A stretch of 12,841 bases of DNA from Pontimonas sp. GTDB taxonomy: Bacteria; Actinomycetota; Actinomycetes; Actinomycetales; Microbacteriaceae. The number at the start of each line of letters is the position of its first letter. The stretch's first letter is position 1. The stretch is from the NCBI GenBank assembly GCA_021741925.1, contig JAIOWW010000022.1, positions 1 through 12,841 on the forward strand, read 5' to 3'. The notes under the pieces are model-generated. The model was given only the letters and a program-made list of their open reading frames with translations. It made no database searches and had not been told where the DNA came from. Made by a program: the position numbers and the translations under genes. Below, one piece after another: positions 1 to 7,248 of this stretch.

Positions 1-63
1 AATTGTTGCGCTTGCCGATTGGCCCGCAGTTGCAGGGTTTTTCTGGCTTCTAGGCTGTTTTAC

Positions 64-139
64 TGGGGCCGCCTGCGGGAATCGAACCCGCGACCTTCTC
101 ATTACGAGTGAGACGCTCTACCAACTGAGCTAAGGCGGC
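64..139 (-). tRNA. tRNA-Thr, anticodon CGU
   Basis: Read on the minus strand this folds into a full cloverleaf. The acceptor stem is GCCGCCT paired with AGGCGGC, and the D arm is GCTC/GAGC. The anticodon stem is TCTCA/TGAGA around the seven-base loop CTCGTAA, and the T arm is GCGGG/CCCGC with TTCGATT. The anticodon is CGT, which reads the threonine codon ACG. The 3' CCA is encoded (positions 66-64) and the discriminator base is C. The gene lies 59 bp downstream of the lipoprotein hydrolase stop on the same strand, so it may have its own promoter or be processed from a longer transcript. A 6-bp inverted repeat (143-156, TCCCTA/TAGGGA) lies just upstream of its 5' end. Confidence 0.97.
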
Positions 140-198
140 GAATCCCTAAATAGGGACAGCCCATGGTAACCGACGTGAGGCTGTGCGAGGAAAACGTT

Positions 199-1695
199 CT
201 ATGCGTCACAGGTGAGGCCATCGAGCGGAACCTCGCCTGTGAGGAAATAGTTGTCCACCGGCTCGTTGATGCAGTCCACTCGCTCGTCATAGGCGAGGTG
301 GCCTTCCCCCACCAACGTGAGCAGGACCGAGTTTTCCAGTTGTTCGTTCAAGGACACTGACCAGTTATACGGTGTGGCGGGGTCCCCGGTGGTTCCCAAA
401 ATAACTATCGGGTTCGCCCCCGCCCCCTTCACTGGACCCTTGTTGAGCTTCGACGGGTAGGGCCAATTCATGCACACCAGATCACCATCGCCACTGGGTC
501 TCGCGGTGTAGGGGGCTGCTTCTCGAAGTTGCTCCGCTTGGGCTGCCAAGACCTCAGGGTCTGATTCAACGGGATAGTCCAAACAGTTGATAGCGATGAA
601 GGCTTCCATCGAATTGTCTTGATAGACCCCACCCTCGCGGTCGTAATAGAAGTCGACCAGGAACATCGCCGTGTCGGTGACACCTTGCTGAAGTTCGGCA
701 AACATCCTCGTGAGGAAGGGCCAACTCGACTCGGCATACAGGGTGGTCACCATCGCGGTGCGGAGCATCCCGTCATCCACAAGTCGCCCATCACTGTGGC
801 GCAGTGGATTCTCTTCCAGCTCGTCATACAGGTCCGATACCCCTTGGAGACGCTGCTGCAACGATCCCGCGAACGGGCATGTGTCCGTCACATCACAGTC
901 CACCAGGTAAGCCTCCAGTGCTTCCTCAAACCCTCGATGTTGGTTCACCACCAAATCAAACTGGCTTGCATCAGGGTCAACGGGCCCATCGAGCACAATC
1001 CGCCCCACCTTCTGGGGGAACCTGTCGATATACATTGCCCCAATGAGCGTCCCGTAGGAGTAACCCAGGTAATTCAGTTGGTCATCTCCAACTAGATGGC
1101 GCAACAGATCCAGGTCCCGCACCGTGGAAAGAGTGTCGACGAATTCAAGCAACTCACCTGTGTTGGCCTGGCATTCCTGACCAAATCGAATCGACTCTGC
1201 CAGTAATTCAGCGTCCCACTCTGGAGTGTCAGGCTCCGCCTCGAGCTCACCGAAGAAGAAGTAGTCCAGCTCGGCATCCGTGGCCGCGCACGAGACAGAG
1301 CTGGAGAAATTCACCCCTCGCGGATCCCATCCAATGATGTCGAAGGACTCTCGGAGCGCTTCTGACACCGCAAAATCAACGTTGTCCAGGACAAATTCAT
1401 ACCCACTAGCCCCAGGGCCACCAGGGTTCACGAACAAGGAACCTTGTGACTGCCCTGTGGCTTCATACCGGGAGAGGGCCAGCTGGACATCCTCACCCAC
1501 ACCCGGGTTATCCCAATCCAGAGGAGCCAGGACGGTGGCACAGAGTGCTCCCGCACCACAGTCAGACCACTCCACTTCCTGATTCATATAGGGAGCTAGA
1601 GGATCTGCGGGGTCGAGTGTTTCTGCCTCCCCATCCGCGGCGCACCCGGAGAGGGCAACCAGAGATGCGAGCCCCAACGCGAGGAAACGCTTCAT
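199..1695 (-). CDS. Secreted lipoprotein alpha/beta hydrolase, tripeptidyl-aminopeptidase (TAP/SlpD-like) family
   Basis: This 498-residue protein is a likely surface-anchored peptidase of the S33 alpha/beta-hydrolase type, which in actinobacteria removes N-terminal peptides from external substrates. The N-terminus has Lys-Arg, a hydrophobic stretch and a lipobox LSGC, with the lipidated Cys at residue 18. An oxyanion-type segment NPGGPGASG spans about residues 90-98. The nucleophile elbow GYSYG (211-215) places Ser213. The catalytic Asp is probably Asp438 (TTGDPATP) and the His is His466 (GEGH), inside the TAP-like C-terminal domain. Length fits the family. The ATG overlaps the holB stop by 4 bp (ATGA), which suggests translational coupling at the end of the topA-tmk-holB cluster. 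The upstream Shine-Dalgarno is weak, consistent with coupling. Exact substrate specificity (tri-, prolyl- or other aminopeptidase) cannot be read from the sequence. Confidence 0.9.
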   Translation of the reverse strand: MKRFLALGLASLVALSGCAADGEAETLDPADPLAPYMNQEVEWSDCGAGALCATVLAPLDWDNPGVGEDVQLALSRYEATGQSQGSLFVNPGGPGASGYEFVLDNVDFAVSEALRESFDIIGWDPRGVNFSSSVSCAATDAELDYFFFGELEAEPDTPEWDAELLAESIRFGQECQANTGELLEFVDTLSTVRDLDLLRHLVGDDQLNYLGYSYGTLIGAMYIDRFPQKVGRIVLDGPVDPDASQFDLVVNQHRGFEEALEAYLVDCDVTDTCPFAGSLQQRLQGVSDLYDELEENPLRHSDGRLVDDGMLRTAMVTTLYAESSWPFLTRMFAELQQGVTDTAMFLVDFYYDREGGVYQDNSMEAFIAINCLDYPVESDPEVLAAQAEQLREAAPYTARPSGDGDLVCMNWPYPSKLNKGPVKGAGANPIVILGTTGDPATPYNWSVSLNEQLENSVLLTLVGEGHLAYDERVDCINEPVDNYFLTGEVPLDGLTCDA

Positions 1696-2834
1696 ACGCG
1701 TCCACTCACCGCCGGGGACAACGAAATGAGGAGTGCTTCCAGAACCAGCAGTGGCGGGGAGTTGTGAGCAATCCGATTGCGTGCCTCGCGCACCGCATCG
1801 AGGCCGGCGAGAGTCATGGCCGGTGTGGTGGAATGTGCCTTCACATCAATGGCGGGACCGTGAGAAACATTGATGAGATCGACTCCCGCCTCGACCTGAA
1901 CCATCAGGACATCGCGCAGAACAGACATGACATCGACCATGATGCGATCCAGTGCATCTCGAAGGTTTCGGGTCTTGCGGCGTTTCTGATCATCCTCGAG
2001 ACTCTTGAGTTGGGATCGCAACGCGCTGGGTACTGCTCCCCCCGGGGCTACGCCCAACGAGGTCAGCAAAGCATCACGCTCGTCCTGATCGGTGCGCTCA
2101 CCCAGAGCCGTCGCATCCTCACCGGCGATCTCGAGCAACGAAGCCGCCACCCCAACAGCCCCCGAGACACTGCCAACGCCCAACACCAGCTCGATCGAGG
2201 TTGAACGGCGAGAACGGGCAGCATCGTCAGTCGCCAGCCTTGTTGCCATTCCAATGTGGCTTTGAGCTTCCCTGGCCGCCACCAGAGCGAGATCAGCGTC
2301 GAGACCTTCTCGTGCAGCAATGAGCTCTGCGACGTCGGTAGCGCTGGGAACTTGCAACACAACACTGCGAGTTCTCGAGCGAATCGTTGGCAAAACATCA
2401 GCGGTGGAAGGGGCGCACAATATCCACACCGTCTGCGGTGGTGGCTCCTCCAGTGCTTTCAGGAGAACATTCGACGTCCGCTCCGTCATTCGATCAGCGT
2501 CCTCGATTACCACTACACGGTAATTCGACGCGGAGGGAGAGAAATAGGAGAAGGAGACAAGAGCGCGCACCTCCTCGATCGTGATGGTGACTTTGTTCGT
2601 CGAGAGGATGGACACATCCGGGTGAGCACCGGCAATCACCTGCCGCCATCCCGCTTCAGTGTCGCCGACACCGACCAACTCGGCAGCAAATGCGTGAGCG
2701 AGAGTAGAGCGCCCCGACCCGGGAGGGCCGGTGATGAGCCAGGCATGAGTCATGGCGTGGGAGCCGGGAACTGCCGCGGCCTTCATTTGGGCGATGGCTG
2801 GCTCTTGGCCCACCAAATCATCCCAGAGCGTCAT
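1692..2834 (-). CDS. holB: DNA polymerase III subunit delta' (clamp loader)
   Basis: The delta' subunit of the replicative clamp loader works with the delta and tau/gamma subunits to open the beta sliding clamp. The 380-residue protein has an AAA+ core. It has a Walker A-like GPPGSGRS (36-43), with Arg where active ATPases have Lys, and an aspartate-rich Walker B-like segment VVVIEDAD (107-114). NVLLKALEEPP follows (about 122-132), then the RSRTRS segment near 152-157, where the family usually has SRC. The stretch that normally carries the four-cysteine zinc module (about residues 50-70) is short and contains no cysteine; the only cysteine in the first 160 residues is in WILC (140). It lies 9 bp after the tmk stop and overlaps the lipoprotein start by 4 bp. 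The Shine-Dalgarno is poor, so reinitiation after tmk is likely. Confidence 0.93.
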   Translation of the reverse strand: MTLWDDLVGQEPAIAQMKAAAVPGSHAMTHAWLITGPPGSGRSTLAHAFAAELVGVGDTEAGWRQVIAGAHPDVSILSTNKVTITIEEVRALVSFSYFSPSASNYRVVVIEDADRMTERTSNVLLKALEEPPPQTVWILCAPSTADVLPTIRSRTRSVVLQVPSATDVAELIAAREGLDADLALVAAREAQSHIGMATRLATDDAARSRRSTSIELVLGVGSVSGAVGVAASLLEIAGEDATALGERTDQDERDALLTSLGVAPGGAVPSALRSQLKSLEDDQKRRKTRNLRDALDRIMVDVMSVLRDVLMVQVEAGVDLINVSHGPAIDVKAHSTTPAMTLAGLDAVREARNRIAHNSPPLLVLEALLISLSPAVSGRV

Positions 2835-2843
2835 GCCCTAAGG

Positions 2844-3464
2844 CTATCCAAGGAGGTCTGACACCTTGGTGATGATGCTCTGGTGGATCTCGTCGATCGG
2901 CAGCTCACCATTCACCACCAAGAATCTCTCAGGCTCTGCTGCGGCTAGCGAGAGGTAGCTCTCTCGAACCCGGGTGTGGAAATCTTCCGCTTCAGCCTCG
3001 AGTCGGTCGTACTCTCGTTCGGTGAGAGCTTGACGAGCTTTCGCTACCGACGCGGGAACGTCCAACAACACCGTGAGGTTAGGCATGAGTCGCTCCGTTG
3101 CCCAGAGCGAGAGTTCACGAACTTCCTCCGGGTCCAACACCCGACCAGCACCTTGGTAGGCGACAGACGAGTCCAGGTAGCGATCTTGGACCACCACCTC
3201 CCCACGCTCTAATGCTGGGCGAACGAGACTCTTGATGTGGTGGGAACGATCCGCCGCATACAGAAGTGCTTCCGCACGAGGAGCGATGAAGCCTTTACGG
3301 TGCAAGACAATATTGCGAAGCTCAACACCGAGATCGGTACCCCCTGGCTCCCTGGTCAAGACGACAGTCTTGCCCCGGGCTTCAAGCCACGTCGCCAGAA
3401 GGTTGATCTGGGTCGTTTTTCCCGACCCGTCTCCCCCCTCAAAGGTGATGAACAACCCAGTCAT
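2844..3464 (-). CDS. tmk: Thymidylate kinase (dTMP kinase)
   Basis: Phosphorylates dTMP to dTDP with ATP, an essential step in dTTP synthesis in the cytoplasm. The protein has 206 residues, the usual length. It shows the P-loop GGDGSGKT (10-17), the REPGGT substrate motif (38-43), and the DRY motif in VVQDRYLDSSVAYQGAGR (about 91-108), followed by the lid region and a helical C-terminus. The ATG is preceded by GAGGA at a 6-base spacing. That Shine-Dalgarno lies within the last codons of topA, and the topA stop is only 2 bp upstream, so the two genes should share a transcript. tmk next to holB is a common arrangement in bacteria. Confidence 0.96.
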   Translation of the reverse strand: MTGLFITFEGGDGSGKTTQINLLATWLEARGKTVVLTREPGGTDLGVELRNIVLHRKGFIAPRAEALLYAADRSHHIKSLVRPALERGEVVVQDRYLDSSVAYQGAGRVLDPEEVRELSLWATERLMPNLTVLLDVPASVAKARQALTEREYDRLEAEAEDFHTRVRESYLSLAAAEPERFLVVNGELPIDEIHQSIITKVSDLLG

Positions 3465-3466
3465 CG

Positions 3467-6256
3467 TTAGTCCTCGTCTCGAATCTCGACCGTCTTCGGG
3501 GTCTTGGACGAGGGATTCCCTGTCTTGGATGCAGGGGCCTTCCTCTTGGTCACAGTTTTTGTTGTCGTCTTCTTCGCCGCGGGCTTCTTCTTGGCGGGGG
3601 CTTTCTTCTTCGCTGTCCGCTTGGGGGCAGGCCCCTTGGCGCGCTTATCCGCGATCAACTGAACTGCCGCCTCGAAATCGAGGTCATCCAAGGACATTCC
3701 TCGAGGCACCGTGGCGTTGATTTCGCCATCGGTCACGTAGGGACCAAAGCGTCCATCCTTGAGGAGAATCGGCTTACCGCTCACGGGATCAGCCTCGAAT
3801 GTTTTCAACGCTGACGCTTGACGACGACCACCGTATTTGGGCTCGGCGTAACGCTGGAGCGCACCCTCCACATCAATCTCGAAGATCTTCTCTTCACTAT
3901 CGAGCGACCGAGTGTCTGTTCCCTTCTTCAAGTAGGGACCATAGCGACCGTTCTGAGCGGTGATCATGTCGCCAGACTCAGGGTCCACACCAACCTCTCG
4001 AGGAAGTGCGAGGAGACGCAAGGCGGTCTCCAGATCGATGGTCTCGATCTCCATTGATTGGAACAGTGATGCTGTCTTCGGTTTGGGCGCTGTCGCCTTT
4101 TTCTTTTTCGGCGCATCCTCGGCGGGGGCCTCAGGCTCGGGCAGAACCTCGGTCACGTAAGGACCAAAACGGCCCTTCTTGGCCACAATCTCGAGACCGG
4201 TGGCGGGGTCGACTCCCAACACACGATCCACCACGGGAGGCTCATCGGCGATTTGTTGGGCCTTCTCGGGAGTGAGCTCATCGGGGGCTAACTCGAGTGG
4301 CAAATTGACGTTCTTGACTTCACCAGTGTCCGGATCTGTCACTTCCAGGAATGGACCGTACTTTCCGACCCGGAGGTTAATGGTGGGGCTGATTTCGAGA
4401 GTATTGAGCGCTCTCGCATCGATTTCTTCTGTTGCCGCAAGCGCCACCTCTTTGAGGCCTCGGTGCTCGGCGTCGCCAAAATAGAACTTCTGTAACCACT
4501 CACCCCGCTGAGTCTCTCCACGCGCAATGCGGTCCAGGTCTTCCTCCAGTTGAGCGGTGAAGTCGTAGTCCACGAGGTCGGAGAAGCGCTCCTGGAGGAG
4601 GCGCGTAACAGGGAACGCGATCCACTGCGGCACAAGAGCCGTTCCACGGCGCACGACATAGTTGCGGTCGATAATCACCTGAATGATTGAGGCATAGGTG
4701 GAGGGACGGCCGATGCCTTTTTCCTCGAGCGCCTTCACCAAACTCGCTTCGGTGTATCGAGCGGGTGGTTGGGTGTTGTGTGACTTCGCCTCCACCTGCG
4801 AAATCGTGATCGGGTCGCCAACGCTCAGCGGAGGCAAAATCGCCTCGGCCTCTTTTTCCGGCTCAGCGGTCTCGTCGTCTTTGCTCTCCTGGTATGCCTG
4901 GAGGAATCCTCGCTCACTCAGGATGGTTCCTGATGCACTCAGAGTGGCTTTCTGGAAACTCACACCCTCCATCGAAGGAAGTGGCTGAGCTTCAATCGTG
5001 ATGGAGACTGTTTCACCCTTGGCATCCACCATCTGGCTCGCCACTGTGCGCTTCCAGATCAGGTCATAAAGCTTCAGCTCATCAGAGCGCAGTACCGAGG
5101 CAAGTTCGCTGGGAGAAGCGAAAGTATCCCCTGCAGGACGGACCGCTTCGTGAGCTTCTTGAGAGTTTTTGGACTTGCCTTTATACACGCGAGGTTCGCT
5201 CGGCACCGATCCCGCGCCATACAGAGACTGCGCGGCGGCCCTGGCCGCCGTGATCGCTTGCGAGGACAGTGCCACCGAGTCGGTACGCATATAGGTAATG
5301 TGACCGTTCTCATAGAGACCCTGGGCGATACTCATCGTCTGTGACGCTGAGTATCGAAGTTTGCGACCCGCCTCCTGCTGAAGCGTTGAGGTGGTGAAGG
5401 GCGCCGCGGGCCGTCTCGTGTAGGGCTTCGGCTCCACTTTGGTGACCACCGGGGACGCCTCAGGCGATTCCAACACGGCAGCAACAGCCTGGGCCTCTGC
5501 TTCGCCAAGGAGCACAGCATCTCCCTCGAGCTCACCCTGATCACTGAAGTCACGACCACTAGCCACTCGACGGTCATCCAACTTGGTGAGACTGACGGCA
5601 AAGCTCTCGCCCGACGCTTTGCGTCCAGTGGCATCAATGTCCGCATAGGTCGCGGAGACGAATGCTCGGCGTTCCAGTTCACGATCGACAATCAGCTTGA
5701 GGGCTGGTGATTGCACGCGCCCCGCTGATTTAGCTCCGCTGACACGACGCCACAGGACAGGTGACACCTCGAACCCATACAAACGGTCAAGAATTCGGCG
5801 AGTTTCTTGAGCGTCCACCAAAGCAACGTCTAAATCTCTCGTGGAATCTGAGGCCTTCTGAATACTCTCCGGGGTGATCTCGTGGAACACCATCCGGCGG
5901 ACCGGAACTTTGGGCTTCAGCACCTCCAGAAGGTGCCACGCGATGGCCTCGCCCTCGCGGTCCTCATCTGTCGCGAGCAGGATCTCGGAAGCGTTCTTGG
6001 CGGCGCGTTTCAAGTCCGCGACCGTCTTCTTGCCACGATCTGTCGTGACATAGAACGGCTCGAAGTCATTGTCGATGTCAATCGCGAACTTTCCCGCGGG
6101 TGTCTTCTTGACCTCGGGAGGGAGATCACGAGGGTGCGCGAGGTCTCGCACGTGGCCGACCGACGCCATCACCTCATAGTCATCACCCAGGTACTTGCCA
6201 ATGGTTTTCGCCTTGGCAGGTGACTCGACGATGACGAGTTTCTTAGTGGTGGCCAC
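3467..6256 (-). CDS. topA: DNA topoisomerase I (type IA)
   Basis: Relaxes negative supercoils by transient single-strand cleavage. I chose the GTG at 6256 (929 residues), giving VATTKKLVIVESPAKAKTI, because AAGGAG lies 4 bases upstream. An in-frame ATG at 6280 would add eight residues but has no well-spaced Shine-Dalgarno. The Toprim domain shows Glu11 and the acidic triad in ATDEDREGE (Asp97, Asp99, Glu101). The catalytic tyrosine is Tyr322 in TYMRTDS. The C-terminus carries no zinc-finger cysteines. It has repeated units with G[KR][YF]GP[FY] cores (GKYGPF, GRFGPY, GRYGPY, GRFGPY) and ends in a Lys/Ala-rich basic tail, as in actinobacterial TopA. It is followed 2 bp later by tmk. Upstream, two small inverted repeats occupy the gap after the tad operon. 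Confidence 0.97.
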   Translation of the reverse strand: MATTKKLVIVESPAKAKTIGKYLGDDYEVMASVGHVRDLAHPRDLPPEVKKTPAGKFAIDIDNDFEPFYVTTDRGKKTVADLKRAAKNASEILLATDEDREGEAIAWHLLEVLKPKVPVRRMVFHEITPESIQKASDSTRDLDVALVDAQETRRILDRLYGFEVSPVLWRRVSGAKSAGRVQSPALKLIVDRELERRAFVSATYADIDATGRKASGESFAVSLTKLDDRRVASGRDFSDQGELEGDAVLLGEAEAQAVAAVLESPEASPVVTKVEPKPYTRRPAAPFTTSTLQQEAGRKLRYSASQTMSIAQGLYENGHITYMRTDSVALSSQAITAARAAAQSLYGAGSVPSEPRVYKGKSKNSQEAHEAVRPAGDTFASPSELASVLRSDELKLYDLIWKRTVASQMVDAKGETVSITIEAQPLPSMEGVSFQKATLSASGTILSERGFLQAYQESKDDETAEPEKEAEAILPPLSVGDPITISQVEAKSHNTQPPARYTEASLVKALEEKGIGRPSTYASIIQVIIDRNYVVRRGTALVPQWIAFPVTRLLQERFSDLVDYDFTAQLEEDLDRIARGETQRGEWLQKFYFGDAEHRGLKEVALAATEEIDARALNTLEISPTINLRVGKYGPFLEVTDPDTGEVKNVNLPLELAPDELTPEKAQQIADEPPVVDRVLGVDPATGLEIVAKKGRFGPYVTEVLPEPEAPAEDAPKKKKATAPKPKTASLFQSMEIETIDLETALRLLALPREVGVDPESGDMITAQNGRYGPYLKKGTDTRSLDSEEKIFEIDVEGALQRYAEPKYGGRRQASALKTFEADPVSGKPILLKDGRFGPYVTDGEINATVPRGMSLDDLDFEAAVQLIADKRAKGPAPKRTAKKKAPAKKKPAAKKTTTKTVTKRKAPASKTGNPSSKTPKTVEIRDED

Positions 6257-6266
6257 GCTTCTCCTT
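6257..6266 (-). promoter_or_regulatory. Ribosome-binding site supporting the topA GTG start
   Basis: On the minus strand AAGGAG (6266-6261) is followed by AAGC and then GTG (6256-6254). The spacing is short but this is the only strong Shine-Dalgarno near the topA N-terminus. The resulting protein starts close to the conserved KKLVIVESPAKAKTI segment, as in relatives. Confidence 0.65.
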
Positions 6267-6281
6267 GCACCCACGCCCATA

Positions 6282-6299
6282 CCCTCTGAGGTCAGAGGG
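6282..6299. repeat. Perfect 8-bp inverted repeat in the topA leader
   Basis: The plus strand reads CCCTCTGA GG TCAGAGGG, with 8-bp arms and a 2-base centre; as RNA it would be a 7-bp stem with a 4-base loop. It lies 25 bases upstream of the chosen topA GTG and has no U-run after it, so it is not a classical terminator. It could be an operator or a leader hairpin. Confidence 0.6.
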
Positions 6300-6310
6300 C
6301 TGAAGCAATG

Positions 6311-6328
6311 TTTCCCATGAGAGGGAAA
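6311..6328. repeat. Inverted repeat TTTCCC/GGGAAA between the tad operon and topA
   Basis: The plus strand reads TTTCCC ATGAGA GGGAAA, with 6-bp arms and a 6-base loop. It begins about 30 bases after the last tad gene stop. A similar TTTCCC-N8-GGGAAA pair is found at 7249-7268, just before the pilin gene. It is too weak and lacks a U-tract, so a terminator call is not justified. Confidence 0.5.
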
Positions 6329-6358
6329 ATCTCAACGGGGCTCACGATACACAACAAT

Positions 6359-6703
6359 TTATTTCTCGCCACTATCCGCGATTCCAGCCCTCGCTGTGGC
6401 GAGGGCTGGAGAAAGACCTCGTGAAGTTCGCCCCTGCACCACTACAGAGTCCTCGTTGTCATCGCACACCGTCATGGTGGCACCTGCCTGAGAAAGAATC
6501 TTTCGAGCTATGGAGCATGGCTCTCCAGCTATGACACCTCGGGAGACGTCGGCAGCGGCCAGTGCCGCCTGATCGACCGCGGTCCTGAGCTGGTGGCGAA
6601 GAATTACCTCGGTGCCCACCCCGAGTGCCACACCACCCAGGATGACTATCGCGCAGGCTGATCCGGCCAGCGCGATAGTCGCACTACCTCGTTGATTCAT
6701 CAT
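6359..6703 (-). CDS. TadE-like protein (Rv3654c-type, helicase/secretion neighbourhood)
   Basis: This small membrane protein of 114 residues is the last gene of the pilus operon. The start is placed at the first ATG of MMNQRGSATIALAG because it overlaps the tadE stop by 20 bp and has GCGGAA just upstream. A longer reading from 6745 would overlap tadE further without a better ribosome site. The N-terminus RG-SATIALAGSACAIVILGGVALGVG resembles a prepilin-like leader followed by a single membrane helix, but the usual Glu at +5 after the glycine is absent (Ala). A conserved-looking helix QLRTAVDQAALAAADVSRG follows, then a short domain with two cysteines (EPCS and TVCDD). The family lies beside the Tad locus in many actinobacteria. 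Its precise role is not known. Confidence 0.82.
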   Translation of the reverse strand: MMNQRGSATIALAGSACAIVILGGVALGVGTEVILRHQLRTAVDQAALAAADVSRGVIAGEPCSIARKILSQAGATMTVCDDNEDSVVVQGRTSRGLSPALATARAGIADSGEK

Positions 6704-7016
6704 TTCCGCGCGGCGGTGTCGGGTTGAGTGCACAGGATCGCGCACTCAACTCCAGGGGGTCCACAGCCCACAGCCCCCGGTCCAGAGTGTGGCGAGCTTC
6801 CACGCAAAGGAGGTCGCCATCCTCGATCACGTCCTCAATATCACCGCCGAGCGAGGCGTACCGTGCCTGGAGGGATGCCTCATCCTGCAGACGAAGTTGG
6901 GTGACTCCCGCCTGCACCCCGAGCATGGCGACGCCAATCACCGCGGTGAGAATTGGAAGTCCAATCATCAGTTCCGCGGTGATGGCGCCACGCTCACCCG
7001 GTGAAGGTGAGTGCAC
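6684..7016 (-). CDS. TadE-family pseudopilin-like protein
   Basis: This 110-residue protein is probably a minor pilin or pseudopilin of the Tad pilus. The N-terminus ERG-AITAELMIGLPILTAVIGVAMLGVQ has a glycine followed by Glu at +5 (G10, Glu15), like class III prepilin/TadE leaders, and then one hydrophobic helix. The segment QLRLQDEASLQARYASLGGD and two cysteines (LLCVEAR, ARSCAL) follow. The start is GTG at 7016, overlapping the pilin gene by 23 bp. No strong Shine-Dalgarno is visible, so it is likely translated by coupling to the pilin. It overlaps the next gene by 20 bp. It corresponds by position and features to Rv3655c of M. tuberculosis (recalled synteny). Confidence 0.85.
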   Translation of the reverse strand: MHSPSPGERGAITAELMIGLPILTAVIGVAMLGVQAGVTQLRLQDEASLQARYASLGGDIEDVIEDGDLLCVEARHTLDRGLWAVDPLELSARSCALNPTPPRGNDESTR

Positions 7017-7170
7017 TACGCACCAAATCCGTCAGAATCTGGCGCACCTCGTCACTGCGCATAATGACGACCAGGAGGCCGGCAAACCCCACTGCAGCCA
7101 TCGTGGCGATGGCATATTCCGCTGTCGCCGCGCCCTCCTCGTCTCCAAGGTCTATCTGTGTTGTCATCAT
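6994..7170 (-). CDS. Flp/DUF4244-type pilin
   Basis: This 58-residue major-pilin candidate of the Tad pilus has a short leader (MMTTQIDLGDEEG) followed by AATAEYAIATMAAVGFAGLLVVIM. That gives a Gly13 cleavage position with Glu-Tyr at +5/+6, the hallmark of Flp pilins, and a single hydrophobic helix. The rest is a short tail ending in ALTFTG. The ATG at 7170 was chosen because AGGAG lies 5 bases upstream; a second ATG follows immediately at 7167. An upstream GTG/ATG start at 7218 would add an Arg-rich extension that does not fit the family. It is separated from tadB/C by about 125 bp, the only sizeable gap in the operon, and its ribosome site lies in an 11-bp inverted repeat. The same-strand order matches the actinobacterial Tad locus (Rv3656c position). 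Confidence 0.9.
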   Translation of the reverse strand: MMTTQIDLGDEEGAATAEYAIATMAAVGFAGLLVVIMRSDEVRQILTDLVRSALTFTG

Positions 7171-7242
7171 CCCGACTCCTCTTCTCCTTCTCCGTGACCT
7201 GCTGGCCATCGCGGACACTGTGTCAGGCGGTGGAGTCGGGAT
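7169..7242 (-). promoter_or_regulatory. Long-range inverted repeat masking the pilin ribosome-binding site
   Basis: Positions 7169-7179 (ATCCCGACTCC) and 7232-7242 (GGAGTCGGGAT) are perfect 11-base reverse complements, separated by 52 bases. In the minus-strand mRNA the downstream arm contains GGAG of the pilin Shine-Dalgarno, the whole spacer and the first two bases of its ATG. Pairing would hide the start. The 52-base loop holds a purine-rich track with a second AAGGAG (7189-7184). A role as a translational switch is inference. Confidence 0.55.
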
Positions 7243-7248
7243 TCACCC

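Noticed and set aside
23..42. Hairpin-like CCCGCAGTTGCAGGG followed by TTTTT on the plus strand
   Set aside because: The stem needs a bulge and has a very small loop, and no upstream plus-strand gene is visible to which it could belong.
143..156. TCCCTA/TAGGGA palindrome before the tRNA as an operator
   Set aside because: It is only 6 bp. It may simply contain the tRNA -10 (TATTTA on the minus strand), and no -35 could be confirmed.
1446..2204. Long plus-strand open frame opposite the lipoprotein and holB genes
   Set aside because: It is antisense to two clear genes and has no recognisable domain and a low-complexity, Arg/His/Gln-rich product. It is a shadow of high-GC codon use.
2256..2861. 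201-residue plus-strand open frame opposite holB
   Set aside because: It runs wholly antisense to a well-supported gene and shows no family features.
6282..6328. Rho-independent terminator after the tad operon
   Set aside because: The two hairpins are not followed by a U-run on the minus strand, so readthrough into topA cannot be excluded.
7171..7218. Longer N-terminus for the pilin (MSAMASRSRRRRRGVG...)
   Set aside because: The Arg-rich run is translated from the purine-rich Shine-Dalgarno leader. The ATG at 7170 has an ideal AGGAG and gives a normal short Flp leader.
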